DNA of 64,000 nucleotides from NCBI RefSeq assembly GCF_001742305.1, contig NZ_MJAT01000012.1:248001-312000 (forward strand), given 5' to 3'. The number at the start of each line of letters is the position of its first letter. Positions within the stretch are counted from its first letter, which is position 1. The DNA comes from Desulfuribacillus stibiiarsenatis. GTDB lineage: Bacteria > Bacillota > Bacilli > Desulfuribacillales > Desulfuribacillaceae. The notes under the pieces are model-generated. The model worked only from the letters and a program-made list of their open reading frames with translations. It was not told the DNA's origin and ran no database searches. Both the position numbers and the translations under genes were made by a program. This document shows, piece after piece, positions 45,758-54,226 of this stretch.

Positions 45758-47470
45758 TTGAAACAGCAAAAACTACTAATACCAACACTACGCGAAGTAC
45801 CTTCTGATGCAGAGGTTACTAGCCACAAACTTATGATGAGAGCAGGCCTAATCCGTCAATTGGTATCTGGTGTTTACACATATTTACCACTTGGATTTAA
45901 AGTGTTAAAGAAAGTAGAAGCTATTGTTAGAGAAGAAATGAATCGTAGCGAAGCTCAGGAAATCCTTACTTCTGCAATTCAGCCTGCGGAATTATGGCAG
46001 GAGTCTGGTCGTTGGGACGCATACGGACCAGAATTGATGCGTTTTAAAGATCGTCATGATCGTGACTTTGTACTTGGACCCACCCATGAAGAAGTTTTTA
46101 CTTCTTTAATGCGTGATGAAATCAATTCATACAAAAAATTACCTGTAACGATTTATCAAATTCAAACGAAATATCGCGATGAGCGCAGACCGCGTTTTGG
46201 TGTGATTCGTGCGCGTGAATTTATAATGAAAGATGCGTATTCATTTGATGTGGATACAGCAGGACTGGATGAAAGCTATCAAGCAATGTATGATGCATAT
46301 CATCGTACATTTAAACGTTGTGGCTTGAATTATCGTGCTATCGAAGCGGATGGTGGAGCTATTGGTGGAGAAGGTGGTACCCATGAATTCATGGCGCTTT
46401 CTGAAATTGGGGAAGATACAATAGTCCATTGCCCTACTTGCGGATTCGCCGCAAACATTGAAAAAGCTGAGAACATTAAAGTCCCTAAACAGCAGCAAAA
46501 TTTAGAAGAATTGACACTCATCGAAACTCCCAACCAGAAGTCTATTAAAGAGCTAGCTAGTTTTCTACAAGTGGAAGAGAAGACTATCATTAAGACATTA
46601 TTGTATAAAGCAGATGAACAACAGATAGTAGTTCTAATTGCTGGCGATGATGAAGTGAATGATATTAAATTGAAAAACCTTCTAGATGCTACTAATGTTT
46701 CTATGTTACAAGATGATGAGATAGAGGCACTTTTAGGACAAAAACCAGGCTTCTTAGGTCCTAAAGGCTTACCAGCAAATTTAAGAATTATAGCGGATTA
46801 TAAAGTTGAGGCTATGAATAACGCAGTGATAGGTGCGAATAAGAAAGATTATCACTATAAAAATGCCAACCCTGGTAGGGATTTCAATGTTGAACAATTT
46901 GCTGACTTAAGAAATATTCAATTAGGGGATCCATGTCCTAAGTGTAACACACCAGTATTATTCGATCGTGGGATTGAAGTAGGCCATGTCTTTAAATTAG
47001 GAACGAAATATAGCAAAGCTCTTAGAGCAAAGTTCTTGGACGAGAATGGAAAAGAGCAATTAATGGTTATGGGTTGTTATGGAATTGGGGTATCTAGAAC
47101 TGTTGCTGCTATTGTAGAACAGCATAGTGATGAAAATGGAATTATCTGGCCTAAGGAAGTTGCACCTTTTCATGTACACGTAATTCCTATCAATGTCAAA
47201 AATGAAAAGCAGTATGAAGTAGCGCTTAACATATATAACGATCTTTTAGCTAAAGGTGTAGAGGTCTTATTCGATGATCGATTAGACCGAGCTGGTTCTA
47301 AATTTAAGGATGCAGATTTAATTGGTATTCCATTGCGCATCGTTGTTGGTGGTAAAGTCGATGAAGGCTTTGTTGAGTTAAAGTATCGCAAAACTGGTGA
47401 AAGTAGAGATTTAGAAATCACTCAAGTTACAAGTGTATTGTTAGAGGAATTGAACCAATTAGACTTATAG
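45758..47470 (+). CDS. proS: Prolyl-tRNA synthetase (bacterial type, with editing domain)
   Basis: ProS charges tRNA-Pro. The class II core has RAGLIRQLVSGVYTYLPLG, the motif 2 region GPTHEEVFTSLMRDEI through IQTKYRDERRPRFGVIR, and motif 3 VMGCYGIGVSRTVAAIVEQ. An inserted YbaK-like domain (about residues 225-390) removes mischarged alanine. The C-terminal anticodon-binding domain contains LFDDRLDRAGSKFKDADLIG. TTG 45758 follows AAAGGGGA. Length 570 is typical. Confidence 0.97.
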   Translation: MKQQKLLIPTLREVPSDAEVTSHKLMMRAGLIRQLVSGVYTYLPLGFKVLKKVEAIVREEMNRSEAQEILTSAIQPAELWQESGRWDAYGPELMRFKDRHDRDFVLGPTHEEVFTSLMRDEINSYKKLPVTIYQIQTKYRDERRPRFGVIRAREFIMKDAYSFDVDTAGLDESYQAMYDAYHRTFKRCGLNYRAIEADGGAIGGEGGTHEFMALSEIGEDTIVHCPTCGFAANIEKAENIKVPKQQQNLEELTLIETPNQKSIKELASFLQVEEKTIIKTLLYKADEQQIVVLIAGDDEVNDIKLKNLLDATNVSMLQDDEIEALLGQKPGFLGPKGLPANLRIIADYKVEAMNNAVIGANKKDYHYKNANPGRDFNVEQFADLRNIQLGDPCPKCNTPVLFDRGIEVGHVFKLGTKYSKALRAKFLDENGKEQLMVMGCYGIGVSRTVAAIVEQHSDENGIIWPKEVAPFHVHVIPINVKNEKQYEVALNIYNDLLAKGVEVLFDDRLDRAGSKFKDADLIGIPLRIVVGGKVDEGFVELKYRKTGESRDLEITQVTSVLLEELNQLDL

Positions 47471-47485
47471 AATTAGGAGTAGGCA

Positions 47486-50400
47486 ATGATTTCAAAACAG
47501 CGACAAAATTTCTTGACTCTAACGGAAAAAATTTCATACACGCATTTAGATTCGCCATACTTTGTGGGAGCGCTTATTGAGAAGGTGGAAATCCAGCAGG
47601 ATCAGAAAGTATGGCACGTCTATTTTCAATTGCCACAGGTATTACCTGTGGCAATTTTAAAAGATTTTTGTTTTCTTTTACACGAAACATATAAGGATAT
47701 GGCTTCTATCATTTGCTATTTTTGTTATGAGAATGATTGCGTGAATGATGAAGTAATAAAAGAGTATTGGAATCATTATCTTTGGCCACAACTATTGATG
47801 GAACAGCCCTACCTAAATGGTTGGTTAACTAAGTTTACAAGTAATTATTTGGAAAAAAGCGTTGTGTTGTATACGTTAAATGATCTAGGAAAAACAACAT
47901 TACAACAAAAGAACGTTCCTCAATGGGTCGCGAACTGCTTCCGTCGTTTTTTAGGTATAGACGTAAAGATTCAGTTAGAAGGTCAAGAGAATTCAGAAAA
48001 GGTAGAAACATTCCTTGCCGAAAAAAAGAAAGATGAAGATTTTTATATTCAACAGTTACTATCGGAAAGAAGCCATTTTACTGACGAAAAAGTGGACCCT
48101 AACACAAGAAATGATAATAAACAAGGAAACGGGACACTTTCAAATATCATTATAGGTAAAGAAATTAATCATACGGAACTTCAAAAACTCTCGAATCTAT
48201 CAGAAATGACCGATCAGATGAGTATAGAAGGTCGGGTATTTAATATAGAAAAGAGAGTACTGAAAAGTGGCAAGCATCTTGTCAGTTTCAACCTTACAGA
48301 TGAAACCGATTCTATTAAAGTAAAAGTATTTTTAAAAGATGATAAACAACTAGAATCCATTGATATTTTAGAGCAAAAGCCTTATGCGAGAACAAGAGGA
48401 TTAATTCAATACGACACCTTCGATAAACAGATAGTTCTTATGGCTAAAGATATTGTATTAGCATCTCCTAAAGAAAGAATGGATCGATCGGAACGAAAGA
48501 GGATTGAATTACACCTGCATACTCCAATGAGTTCGATGGATGGTGTAAGTAGTGTAAAGTCACTCATATCAACTGCTGCTAAATGGGGTCATAAAGCTAT
48601 CGCAATCACTGATCATGGGGTAGTTCAGGCATTTCCTGAAGCTCATGAAGTTGCTCAGAAGCATAACATTAAGTTGATTTATGGTGTTGAAGCATACCTT
48701 GTCAATGATGGAATACCTATTGTTCACAACTGTAGGGATATGACAATTGATGAAGAAACAACCTATGTTGTTTTTGATACAGAAACAACTGGATTATCAG
48801 CCGTAGAGAATTGTCTTACTGAAATTGCTGCTGTGAAAGTACGTAATAATGAAATTATCGATTTTTTTCAATCTTTAATACGGCCTAAAGAGCGAATCTC
48901 AGAGAAAATTGAAAAGCTAACTGGGATATCCAATCAAATGGTGGCCAATGCTCCTGAATTAGATATCGTATTAAAGGATTTTATCAATTTTTGTGGCGAA
49001 AGTGTTATGGTCGCTCACAATGCCTCCTTTGACATGAATTTTGTAAATACTAGTCTTGATTCAATAGGATTGAAATCAATTTCTATGCCTGTAATAGATA
49101 CTGTTGCCTTCGCTCGTTTTGCAATACCTGGTTTAAAATCATATAAACTAAATAATCTATGTAAAGAACTAAACATAGAATTAGAACAACATCATCGGGC
49201 GTTGTTTGATGCGACTGCAACAGCAAAATTGTTAATAGAGTTACTGAAAAAAATAGATGTTTTAGAAATTGATAATTTGCGAACATTGAATGAGCAAGTA
49301 GTAGAATTTGATATGCAAAAATTACGACCTTACCATTGTATTCTTTTAGCAAAAAATCAAATCGGTCTAAAAAACCTATACAAGCTTATTTCTTTATCGC
49401 ATATCAAATATTTCCATCGTCAACCAAGAATTCCTAAAAGTGAACTTGTTCGTTTAAGAGAAGGTATTATTGTCGGATCGGCCTGTGAAGCTGGCGAACT
49501 ATACCAAGCAATGATTCTAAAAAAATCGGATCAAGAAATTCAAGAAGTTGCGAAATTCTATGATTATTTAGAGATTCAGCCGCTTGGGAATAATGACTTT
49601 ATGGTGCAAAAAGGTATCGTCGAAGATTATAGCAAACTGAAAGATATTAATCGGAACATCTATATGCTCGGCAAACAGTTAAATAAGCCAGTTGTAGCCA
49701 CTGGAGATGTACATTTTTTAAACCCTTCAGATGCAAAGTTTAGAGAAATCCTCATGGCAAGTAAAGGTTTTAGTGATGCAGCTGACCAACCACCACTATA
49801 TCTGAAAACAACAGAAGAAATGCTAGATGAATTTTCATACTTGGGTACAAAAGAGGCTTTAGAGGTAGTTGTTGATACACCAGAGATGATATGTGAACAA
49901 GTGGAGGCATTGAAACCTTTCCCAGATGAATTGTTTACACCTGTAATAGAAGGCGCAGATGAACAAATTCGCAATATGAGCTACGAAAAGGCTAGAAACA
50001 TCTACGGTGAAGTGTTACCAGCAATTGTCGAAGATCGATTGAAATTTGAACTAGATAGCATTATTGGCAATGGATTTGCGGTAATTTATTTGATTTCACA
50101 TAAAATCGTAACGAAATCTCTGCGAGATGGCTATCTGGTAGGATCAAGGGGATCCGTTGGTTCTTCATTCGTAGCTACGATGACTGATATTACCGAAGTA
50201 AATCCGCTACCACCACATTATATCTGTACGAAATGTAAAAAAAGTATATTTATAACAGATGGTTCCATTGGATCTGGATTTGACTTGCCAAATCGTGATT
50301 GTCCAGATTGCAATATTGCGATGCTAAAAGAAGGACATGATATTCCATTTGAAACATTTATGGGTTTTAAAGGCGATAAAGTACCAGATATAGACTTGAA

Positions 50401-51805
50401 CTTCTCGGGGGAGTATCAACCAAACGCGCATAAATATGTCGAAGAACTTTTTGGTAGAGACTATGTATTTAGAGCTGGTACGATATCTACGGTTGCAGAA
50501 AAAACAGCTTACGGGTATGTGCAAAAATATGCAGAGGAAAAGAATATTGTTCTCCGAAATGCTGAAATTGAGAGATTAATAAAGGGTTGTAGTGGCATTA
50601 AGCGTACAACAGGTCAACATCCTGGTGGTCAAATGGTTATCCCTAATTATAAAGATGTTCATGATTTTACGCCGATTCAATTTCCCGCAGACTCGAAGGA
50701 TTCTGCCCATTACACAACTCATTTCGACTACCATGCGATTAGTGGACGTTTGTTGAAGTTAGATATCTTGGGGCATGATGATCCAACTGTAATTCGTATG
50801 TTACAGGATTTGACAGGCATCAATCCCAATGATATTCCGATTGATGATCCTCTAACGATGAGCTTATTTAGCACAACACAAGCAATAGAAGTTTCGTCTG
50901 AGGAATTGAATTCCCCTGTAGCCACTTTCGGTGTTCCTGAATTTGGAACGAAATTTGTTCGTCAAATGCTTGAGGATACTAGACCAACAACATTTGCTGA
51001 ACTGGTTCGAATTAGTGGCCTTTCCCATGGGACTGATGTATGGCTGAATAATGCTCAAGAATTAATCAAAGCGAAAAAAGCTGTCTTAGCAGAAGTAATT
51101 TCAACTCGTGATGACATCATGGTATACCTAATTCATAAAGGCTTAGAACCAAGTACTGCTTTTAAAATCATGGAGAAAGTAAGAAAAGGTAAAGGGTTAC
51201 AGCCAGAAGATGAAGAGGAAATGAGTAAGCATCATGTACCCGATTGGTACATTTGGTCTTGTAATCAAATTAAGTACATGTTCCCCAAAGCACATGCTGT
51301 AGCATATGTATTGATGGCAGTTAGAATTGCTTACTTCAAAGTACATTATCCATTACAGTTCTACTCTGCCTATTTCTCAGTGCGTGCTGACGACTTTGAT
51401 ATCGATATTATGATTCATGGTAAACAGGCGATTGCCAATAAGCTGAAGGAAATTCAGGAGAAAGGTAATTTAGCTACAACCAAAGAAAAAAACTTGGCTA
51501 CTGTTCTAGAAGTAGCTTACGAAATGACGACACGAGGATATCGTTTTTATCCTATTCAACTTCATCGATCGGACGCCTTGAAGTTCCAAATTTATGAAGA
51601 AGGTTTAATTCCGCCATTTGCATCACTTGCTGGAGTTGGTAAAGCAGCTGCACAAGGTATTGCTGCTGCATGTGAGGATGGGAATATTCTATCGGTCGAG
51701 GATTTCCAAGAGAAAAGTAAGATTTCCAAAACAGTAATAGAATTACTAAAAGAACGTGGATGTCTGGAAGACTTACCAGATACCAATCAATTAAGTTTAT
51801 TTTAA
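47486..51805 (+). CDS. polC: DNA polymerase III alpha subunit PolC (Gram-positive type)
   Basis: PolC is the replicative polymerase with built-in proofreading. In order: an N-terminal domain, an OB fold near residues 240-330, a PHP domain (RIELHLHTPMSSMDGVSSVK) split by a DnaQ-like exonuclease starting near 428 (YVVFDTETTGLSAVENCLTE), a zinc-binding segment near 913-945 (CTKCKK and CPDC), and the catalytic palm with PDIDLNFSGEYQ near 966. Length 1439 is normal. It ends with ILSVEDFQEKSKISKTVIEL and TNQLSLF. It is 16 bases after proS, and the next unit has its own promoter. Confidence 0.98.
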   Translation: MISKQRQNFLTLTEKISYTHLDSPYFVGALIEKVEIQQDQKVWHVYFQLPQVLPVAILKDFCFLLHETYKDMASIICYFCYENDCVNDEVIKEYWNHYLWPQLLMEQPYLNGWLTKFTSNYLEKSVVLYTLNDLGKTTLQQKNVPQWVANCFRRFLGIDVKIQLEGQENSEKVETFLAEKKKDEDFYIQQLLSERSHFTDEKVDPNTRNDNKQGNGTLSNIIIGKEINHTELQKLSNLSEMTDQMSIEGRVFNIEKRVLKSGKHLVSFNLTDETDSIKVKVFLKDDKQLESIDILEQKPYARTRGLIQYDTFDKQIVLMAKDIVLASPKERMDRSERKRIELHLHTPMSSMDGVSSVKSLISTAAKWGHKAIAITDHGVVQAFPEAHEVAQKHNIKLIYGVEAYLVNDGIPIVHNCRDMTIDEETTYVVFDTETTGLSAVENCLTEIAAVKVRNNEIIDFFQSLIRPKERISEKIEKLTGISNQMVANAPELDIVLKDFINFCGESVMVAHNASFDMNFVNTSLDSIGLKSISMPVIDTVAFARFAIPGLKSYKLNNLCKELNIELEQHHRALFDATATAKLLIELLKKIDVLEIDNLRTLNEQVVEFDMQKLRPYHCILLAKNQIGLKNLYKLISLSHIKYFHRQPRIPKSELVRLREGIIVGSACEAGELYQAMILKKSDQEIQEVAKFYDYLEIQPLGNNDFMVQKGIVEDYSKLKDINRNIYMLGKQLNKPVVATGDVHFLNPSDAKFREILMASKGFSDAADQPPLYLKTTEEMLDEFSYLGTKEALEVVVDTPEMICEQVEALKPFPDELFTPVIEGADEQIRNMSYEKARNIYGEVLPAIVEDRLKFELDSIIGNGFAVIYLISHKIVTKSLRDGYLVGSRGSVGSSFVATMTDITEVNPLPPHYICTKCKKSIFITDGSIGSGFDLPNRDCPDCNIAMLKEGHDIPFETFMGFKGDKVPDIDLNFSGEYQPNAHKYVEELFGRDYVFRAGTISTVAEKTAYGYVQKYAEEKNIVLRNAEIERLIKGCSGIKRTTGQHPGGQMVIPNYKDVHDFTPIQFPADSKDSAHYTTHFDYHAISGRLLKLDILGHDDPTVIRMLQDLTGINPNDIPIDDPLTMSLFSTTQAIEVSSEELNSPVATFGVPEFGTKFVRQMLEDTRPTTFAELVRISGLSHGTDVWLNNAQELIKAKKAVLAEVISTRDDIMVYLIHKGLEPSTAFKIMEKVRKGKGLQPEDEEEMSKHHVPDWYIWSCNQIKYMFPKAHAVAYVLMAVRIAYFKVHYPLQFYSAYFSVRADDFDIDIMIHGKQAIANKLKEIQEKGNLATTKEKNLATVLEVAYEMTTRGYRFYPIQLHRSDALKFQIYEEGLIPPFASLAGVGKAAAQGIAAACEDGNILSVEDFQEKSKISKTVIELLKERGCLEDLPDTNQLSLF

Positions 51806-51840
51806 ACATTTCTGTCTATACTAATATGGATAGGATATTG

Positions 51841-51869
51841 TTGCAATAGAAGACAATGAATGTTATAAT
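51841..51869 (+). promoter_or_regulatory. Promoter of the rimP-nusA-infB operon
   Basis: TTGCAA (51841-51846) and a perfect TATAAT (51864-51869) are 17 bases apart. Transcription would start near 51876 and the leader would be about 118 bases to rimP. This is the best-looking sigma-A promoter in the window. Confidence 0.75.
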
Positions 51870-51900
51870 TTCTGTAAGATATTGCATACGACAAATGCTA

Positions 51901-51924
51901 AAGAGTGGGGAAACCCACTCTTTT
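51901..51924 (+). terminator. Attenuator-like terminator in the rimP-nusA leader
   Basis: AAGAGTGGG (51901-51909) pairs perfectly with CCCACTCTT (51914-51922) around a GAAA tetraloop. The T tract is short and interrupted (TTTTG). It lies about 25 bases after the likely transcription start and before rimP, so it acts on the operon leader. This layout matches the NusA-dependent terminator known to autoregulate the B. subtilis operon. Confidence 0.8.
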
Positions 51925-51993
51925 GTTCATAAATTGAACAGATTCATTTTATCGGTGTTGTAATTTAATACTTTAAACCTAAGGAGGTTTCAT

Positions 51994-52473
51994 ATGTCAG
52001 TAAATGTTGAACGCACCATTCAAATCATTGAAGAGATTGCTGGACCTATAGTTACCAAAGAGCAATTAGAGCTGATAGACGTTGAATACGTTCAAGAAGG
52101 AGCTAACTGGTTTTTGCGTGTTATCATCGATAAAGATGGTGGAATCGATATTGACGATTGCGGCAAAATTAGTGGAATAATCAGCAAAAGACTAGATGAA
52201 CTAGATCCTATAAAAGAAAGTTATTTTCTTGAAGTATGCTCACCTGGTGCGGAGAAACCGATTAAGACTGCTGAAGACTTAACGGATTCAGTTGGCGAGT
52301 ATATTAACGTGAAAACAAATGTAGAAATATACGAAGGCAAAGAATTTGAAGGCACACTTCTATCATTTGATGGTTTTACACTAGTCCTGGAAATAAGAAT
52401 TGATTCTAGAAAGAAGAAAATAGAAATACCATATGAAATTGTTGCGAAAATTAGATTAGCTATTCAGTTTTAA
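51994..52473 (+). CDS. rimP: Ribosome maturation factor RimP
   Basis: RimP aids 30S assembly. The 159-residue protein has the N-terminal part LELIDVEYVQEGANWFLRVI with IDKDGGIDIDDC, the central LEVCSPGAEKPIKTAEDL (family LEVSSPG motif, with Cys replacing the first Ser) and a C-terminal SH3-like domain. ATG 51994 follows AAGGAGG. It begins the rimP-nusA-ylxR-ylxQ-infB-rbfA operon. Confidence 0.96.
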   Translation: MSVNVERTIQIIEEIAGPIVTKEQLELIDVEYVQEGANWFLRVIIDKDGGIDIDDCGKISGIISKRLDELDPIKESYFLEVCSPGAEKPIKTAEDLTDSVGEYINVKTNVEIYEGKEFEGTLLSFDGFTLVLEIRIDSRKKKIEIPYEIVAKIRLAIQF

Positions 52474-52497
52474 TTTTGGAAGGGGGAGAATTTTACA

Positions 52498-53610
52498 TTG
52501 AAAGTACATTTTTTAGATGCGTTATATGATTTGGAGAAAGAAAAAGGTATAAACAGAGAAGTTCTGTTGGAAGCAATTGAAGCAGCACTTATCACAGGTT
52601 ACAAAAAGAATTTCAATCAAGCTAGCAATGTAAGAGTAAATATTGATCGCGAAAACGGAACGGTGAAAGTATACGCGCGCAAAACAATCGTAGAAGAGGT
52701 AGAAGACTTTAATACCCAAATGTCACTCGAAGCTGCCAAAAGAGTCAATCCAGTATATCAAGAAGGAGATATCATAGAAGTTGAAGTAACCCCGAAAGAT
52801 TTTGGAAGGATTGCAGCACAAACAGCTAAACAAGTGGTCACTCAACGTATTAGAGAAGCGGAACGTGGGATTATATATGAGGAATATGCAGACCGTGCGG
52901 ATGACATTATCACTGGTTTAATTCAGAGAAAAGATGCTAAATCTGTATACATAGAGCTAGGAAAAACAGAAGCTGTTCTTCCTTTGACAGAACAAATACC
53001 GAATGAGATTTACAAGCCAAATGACCGTATTAAGGTGTATATATCAAAGGTTGAAAAGACCACTAAAGGCCCACAAATCCTTGTATCCCGTACGCATTCG
53101 GGATTGCTAAAAAGATTATTTGAATTAGAAGTACCGGAAATCTATGAAGGTATTGTCGAAATCAAATCTGTTGCTAGAGAAGCAGGACAACGTTCGAAAA
53201 TTGCAGTTCATTCGAATAATCAAGAAGTAGATCCAGTAGGAGCTTGTGTAGGTCCGAAAGGATTACGAGTGCAGACAATCGTAAATGAACTGAAAGGTGA
53301 GAAAATAGACATTGTTCGATGGTCTGTGGATCCAGCTGAATATGTAGCTAACTCTTTAAGTCCATCGAAAGTTGTAAATGTACGAATCAATGAAACAGAT
53401 AAATCTGCATTTGTTGTAGTACCTGATTATCAACTATCATTAGCAATTGGTAAAGAAGGACAAAATGCAAGATTAGCTGCTAAGCTTACGAATTGGAAAA
53501 TTGATATTAAAAGTGAGTCGCAGTATGAACTAGCAGTACAAGAGGGGAAGATTGAACCCTTTGAATCTAGCATAGATTTTTCTGATTCTGATATGTTCAA
53601 CGAGGAGTGA
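52498..53610 (+). CDS. nusA: Transcription termination/antitermination factor NusA
   Basis: NusA binds RNA polymerase and promotes pausing and termination. The N-terminal domain ends near residue 130, then an S1 domain (YEGIVEIKS region follows it), then two KH domains with VGPKGLRVQTIVNELKGEKI and GKEGQNARLAAKLTNWKIDI. The 370-residue length is the Gram-positive form without the C-terminal acidic repeats. TTG 52498 follows AAGGGGGAG. An attenuator in the operon leader may be its own target. Confidence 0.97.
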   Translation: MKVHFLDALYDLEKEKGINREVLLEAIEAALITGYKKNFNQASNVRVNIDRENGTVKVYARKTIVEEVEDFNTQMSLEAAKRVNPVYQEGDIIEVEVTPKDFGRIAAQTAKQVVTQRIREAERGIIYEEYADRADDIITGLIQRKDAKSVYIELGKTEAVLPLTEQIPNEIYKPNDRIKVYISKVEKTTKGPQILVSRTHSGLLKRLFELEVPEIYEGIVEIKSVAREAGQRSKIAVHSNNQEVDPVGACVGPKGLRVQTIVNELKGEKIDIVRWSVDPAEYVANSLSPSKVVNVRINETDKSAFVVVPDYQLSLAIGKEGQNARLAAKLTNWKIDIKSESQYELAVQEGKIEPFESSIDFSDSDMFNEE

Positions 53611-53615
53611 TTGGC

Positions 53616-53909
53616 ATGAAGCAACGTAAGATTCCTATGCGAAAATGTGTAGGCTGTCAAGAAATGAAATCGAAAAAGTCGATGCTTCGAATTGTGCATA
53701 CTCCAGAGAATGAAACGGATGTTGATCCAACTGGTAAAAAAAGTGGTAGAGGATCATACATTTGTTATGATGAAGAATGTCTAGAAAAAGCAAGGAAACA
53801 TAAAGGTCTAGAAAAAAGTTTAAAATCAAAAATTTCAGATGACGTATATGAAAAAATCTCGTACACAATTAAAAGATATATTCTTTTAAATAAAGGACCG
53901 AATGTATGA
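53616..53909 (+). CDS. ylxR: YlxR-family nucleic-acid-binding protein (RnpM)
   Basis: This 97-residue protein is in the DUF448/YlxR family, recently linked to RNase P control (RnpM) in B. subtilis. The signature is IPMRKCVGCQEMKSKKSMLR and DPTGKKSGRGSYIC. It is rich in Lys and Arg. ATG 53616 fits GAGGAG in the nusA end; the open frame from 53607 overlaps nusA. It overlaps ylxQ by four bases. Confidence 0.93.
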   Translation: MKQRKIPMRKCVGCQEMKSKKSMLRIVHTPENETDVDPTGKKSGRGSYICYDEECLEKARKHKGLEKSLKSKISDDVYEKISYTIKRYILLNKGPNV

Positions 53910-54226
53910 AGTTAATTTTGAATTTTCTTGGTTTAGCGAATAGGGCAGGCAAAATTGCTAGTGGTGATACAGTCATTAATAAAATTCAGAGAAAAGAAGC
54001 GAAGCTAGTTATTATAGCGACAGATGCTTCAGACTCTTCGAAGAAAAGATTAATTGATAAATGCTCTTTTTATAAAGTTCCGTATGTCGAATTTTTTGAA
54101 AAAGAACAACTTGGTTTAGCCATCGGGAAAAGTCATCGAAGTTCGTGTGCAATTTTAGATTTAGGATTTAGTAAAAAATTAGAATCAATGATTATAGAAA
54201 ATAGCGGAGGTGAGTTTCATGAGTAA
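53906..54226 (+). CDS. ylxQ: L7Ae-like RNA-binding protein YlxQ
   Basis: YlxQ is an L7Ae/L30e-fold protein of the kind that binds kink-turn RNA. The start [20 protein letters not shown] and the middle [20 protein letters not shown] are typical, and [17 protein letters not shown] closes the fold. Length 106 fits. It overlaps ylxR at its start and infB at its end, so coupled translation is likely. Confidence 0.93.
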   Translation: MKLILNFLGLANRAGKIASGDTVINKIQRKEAKLVIIATDASDSSKKRLIDKCSFYKVPYVEFFEKEQLGLAIGKSHRSSCAILDLGFSKKLESMIIENSGGEFHE

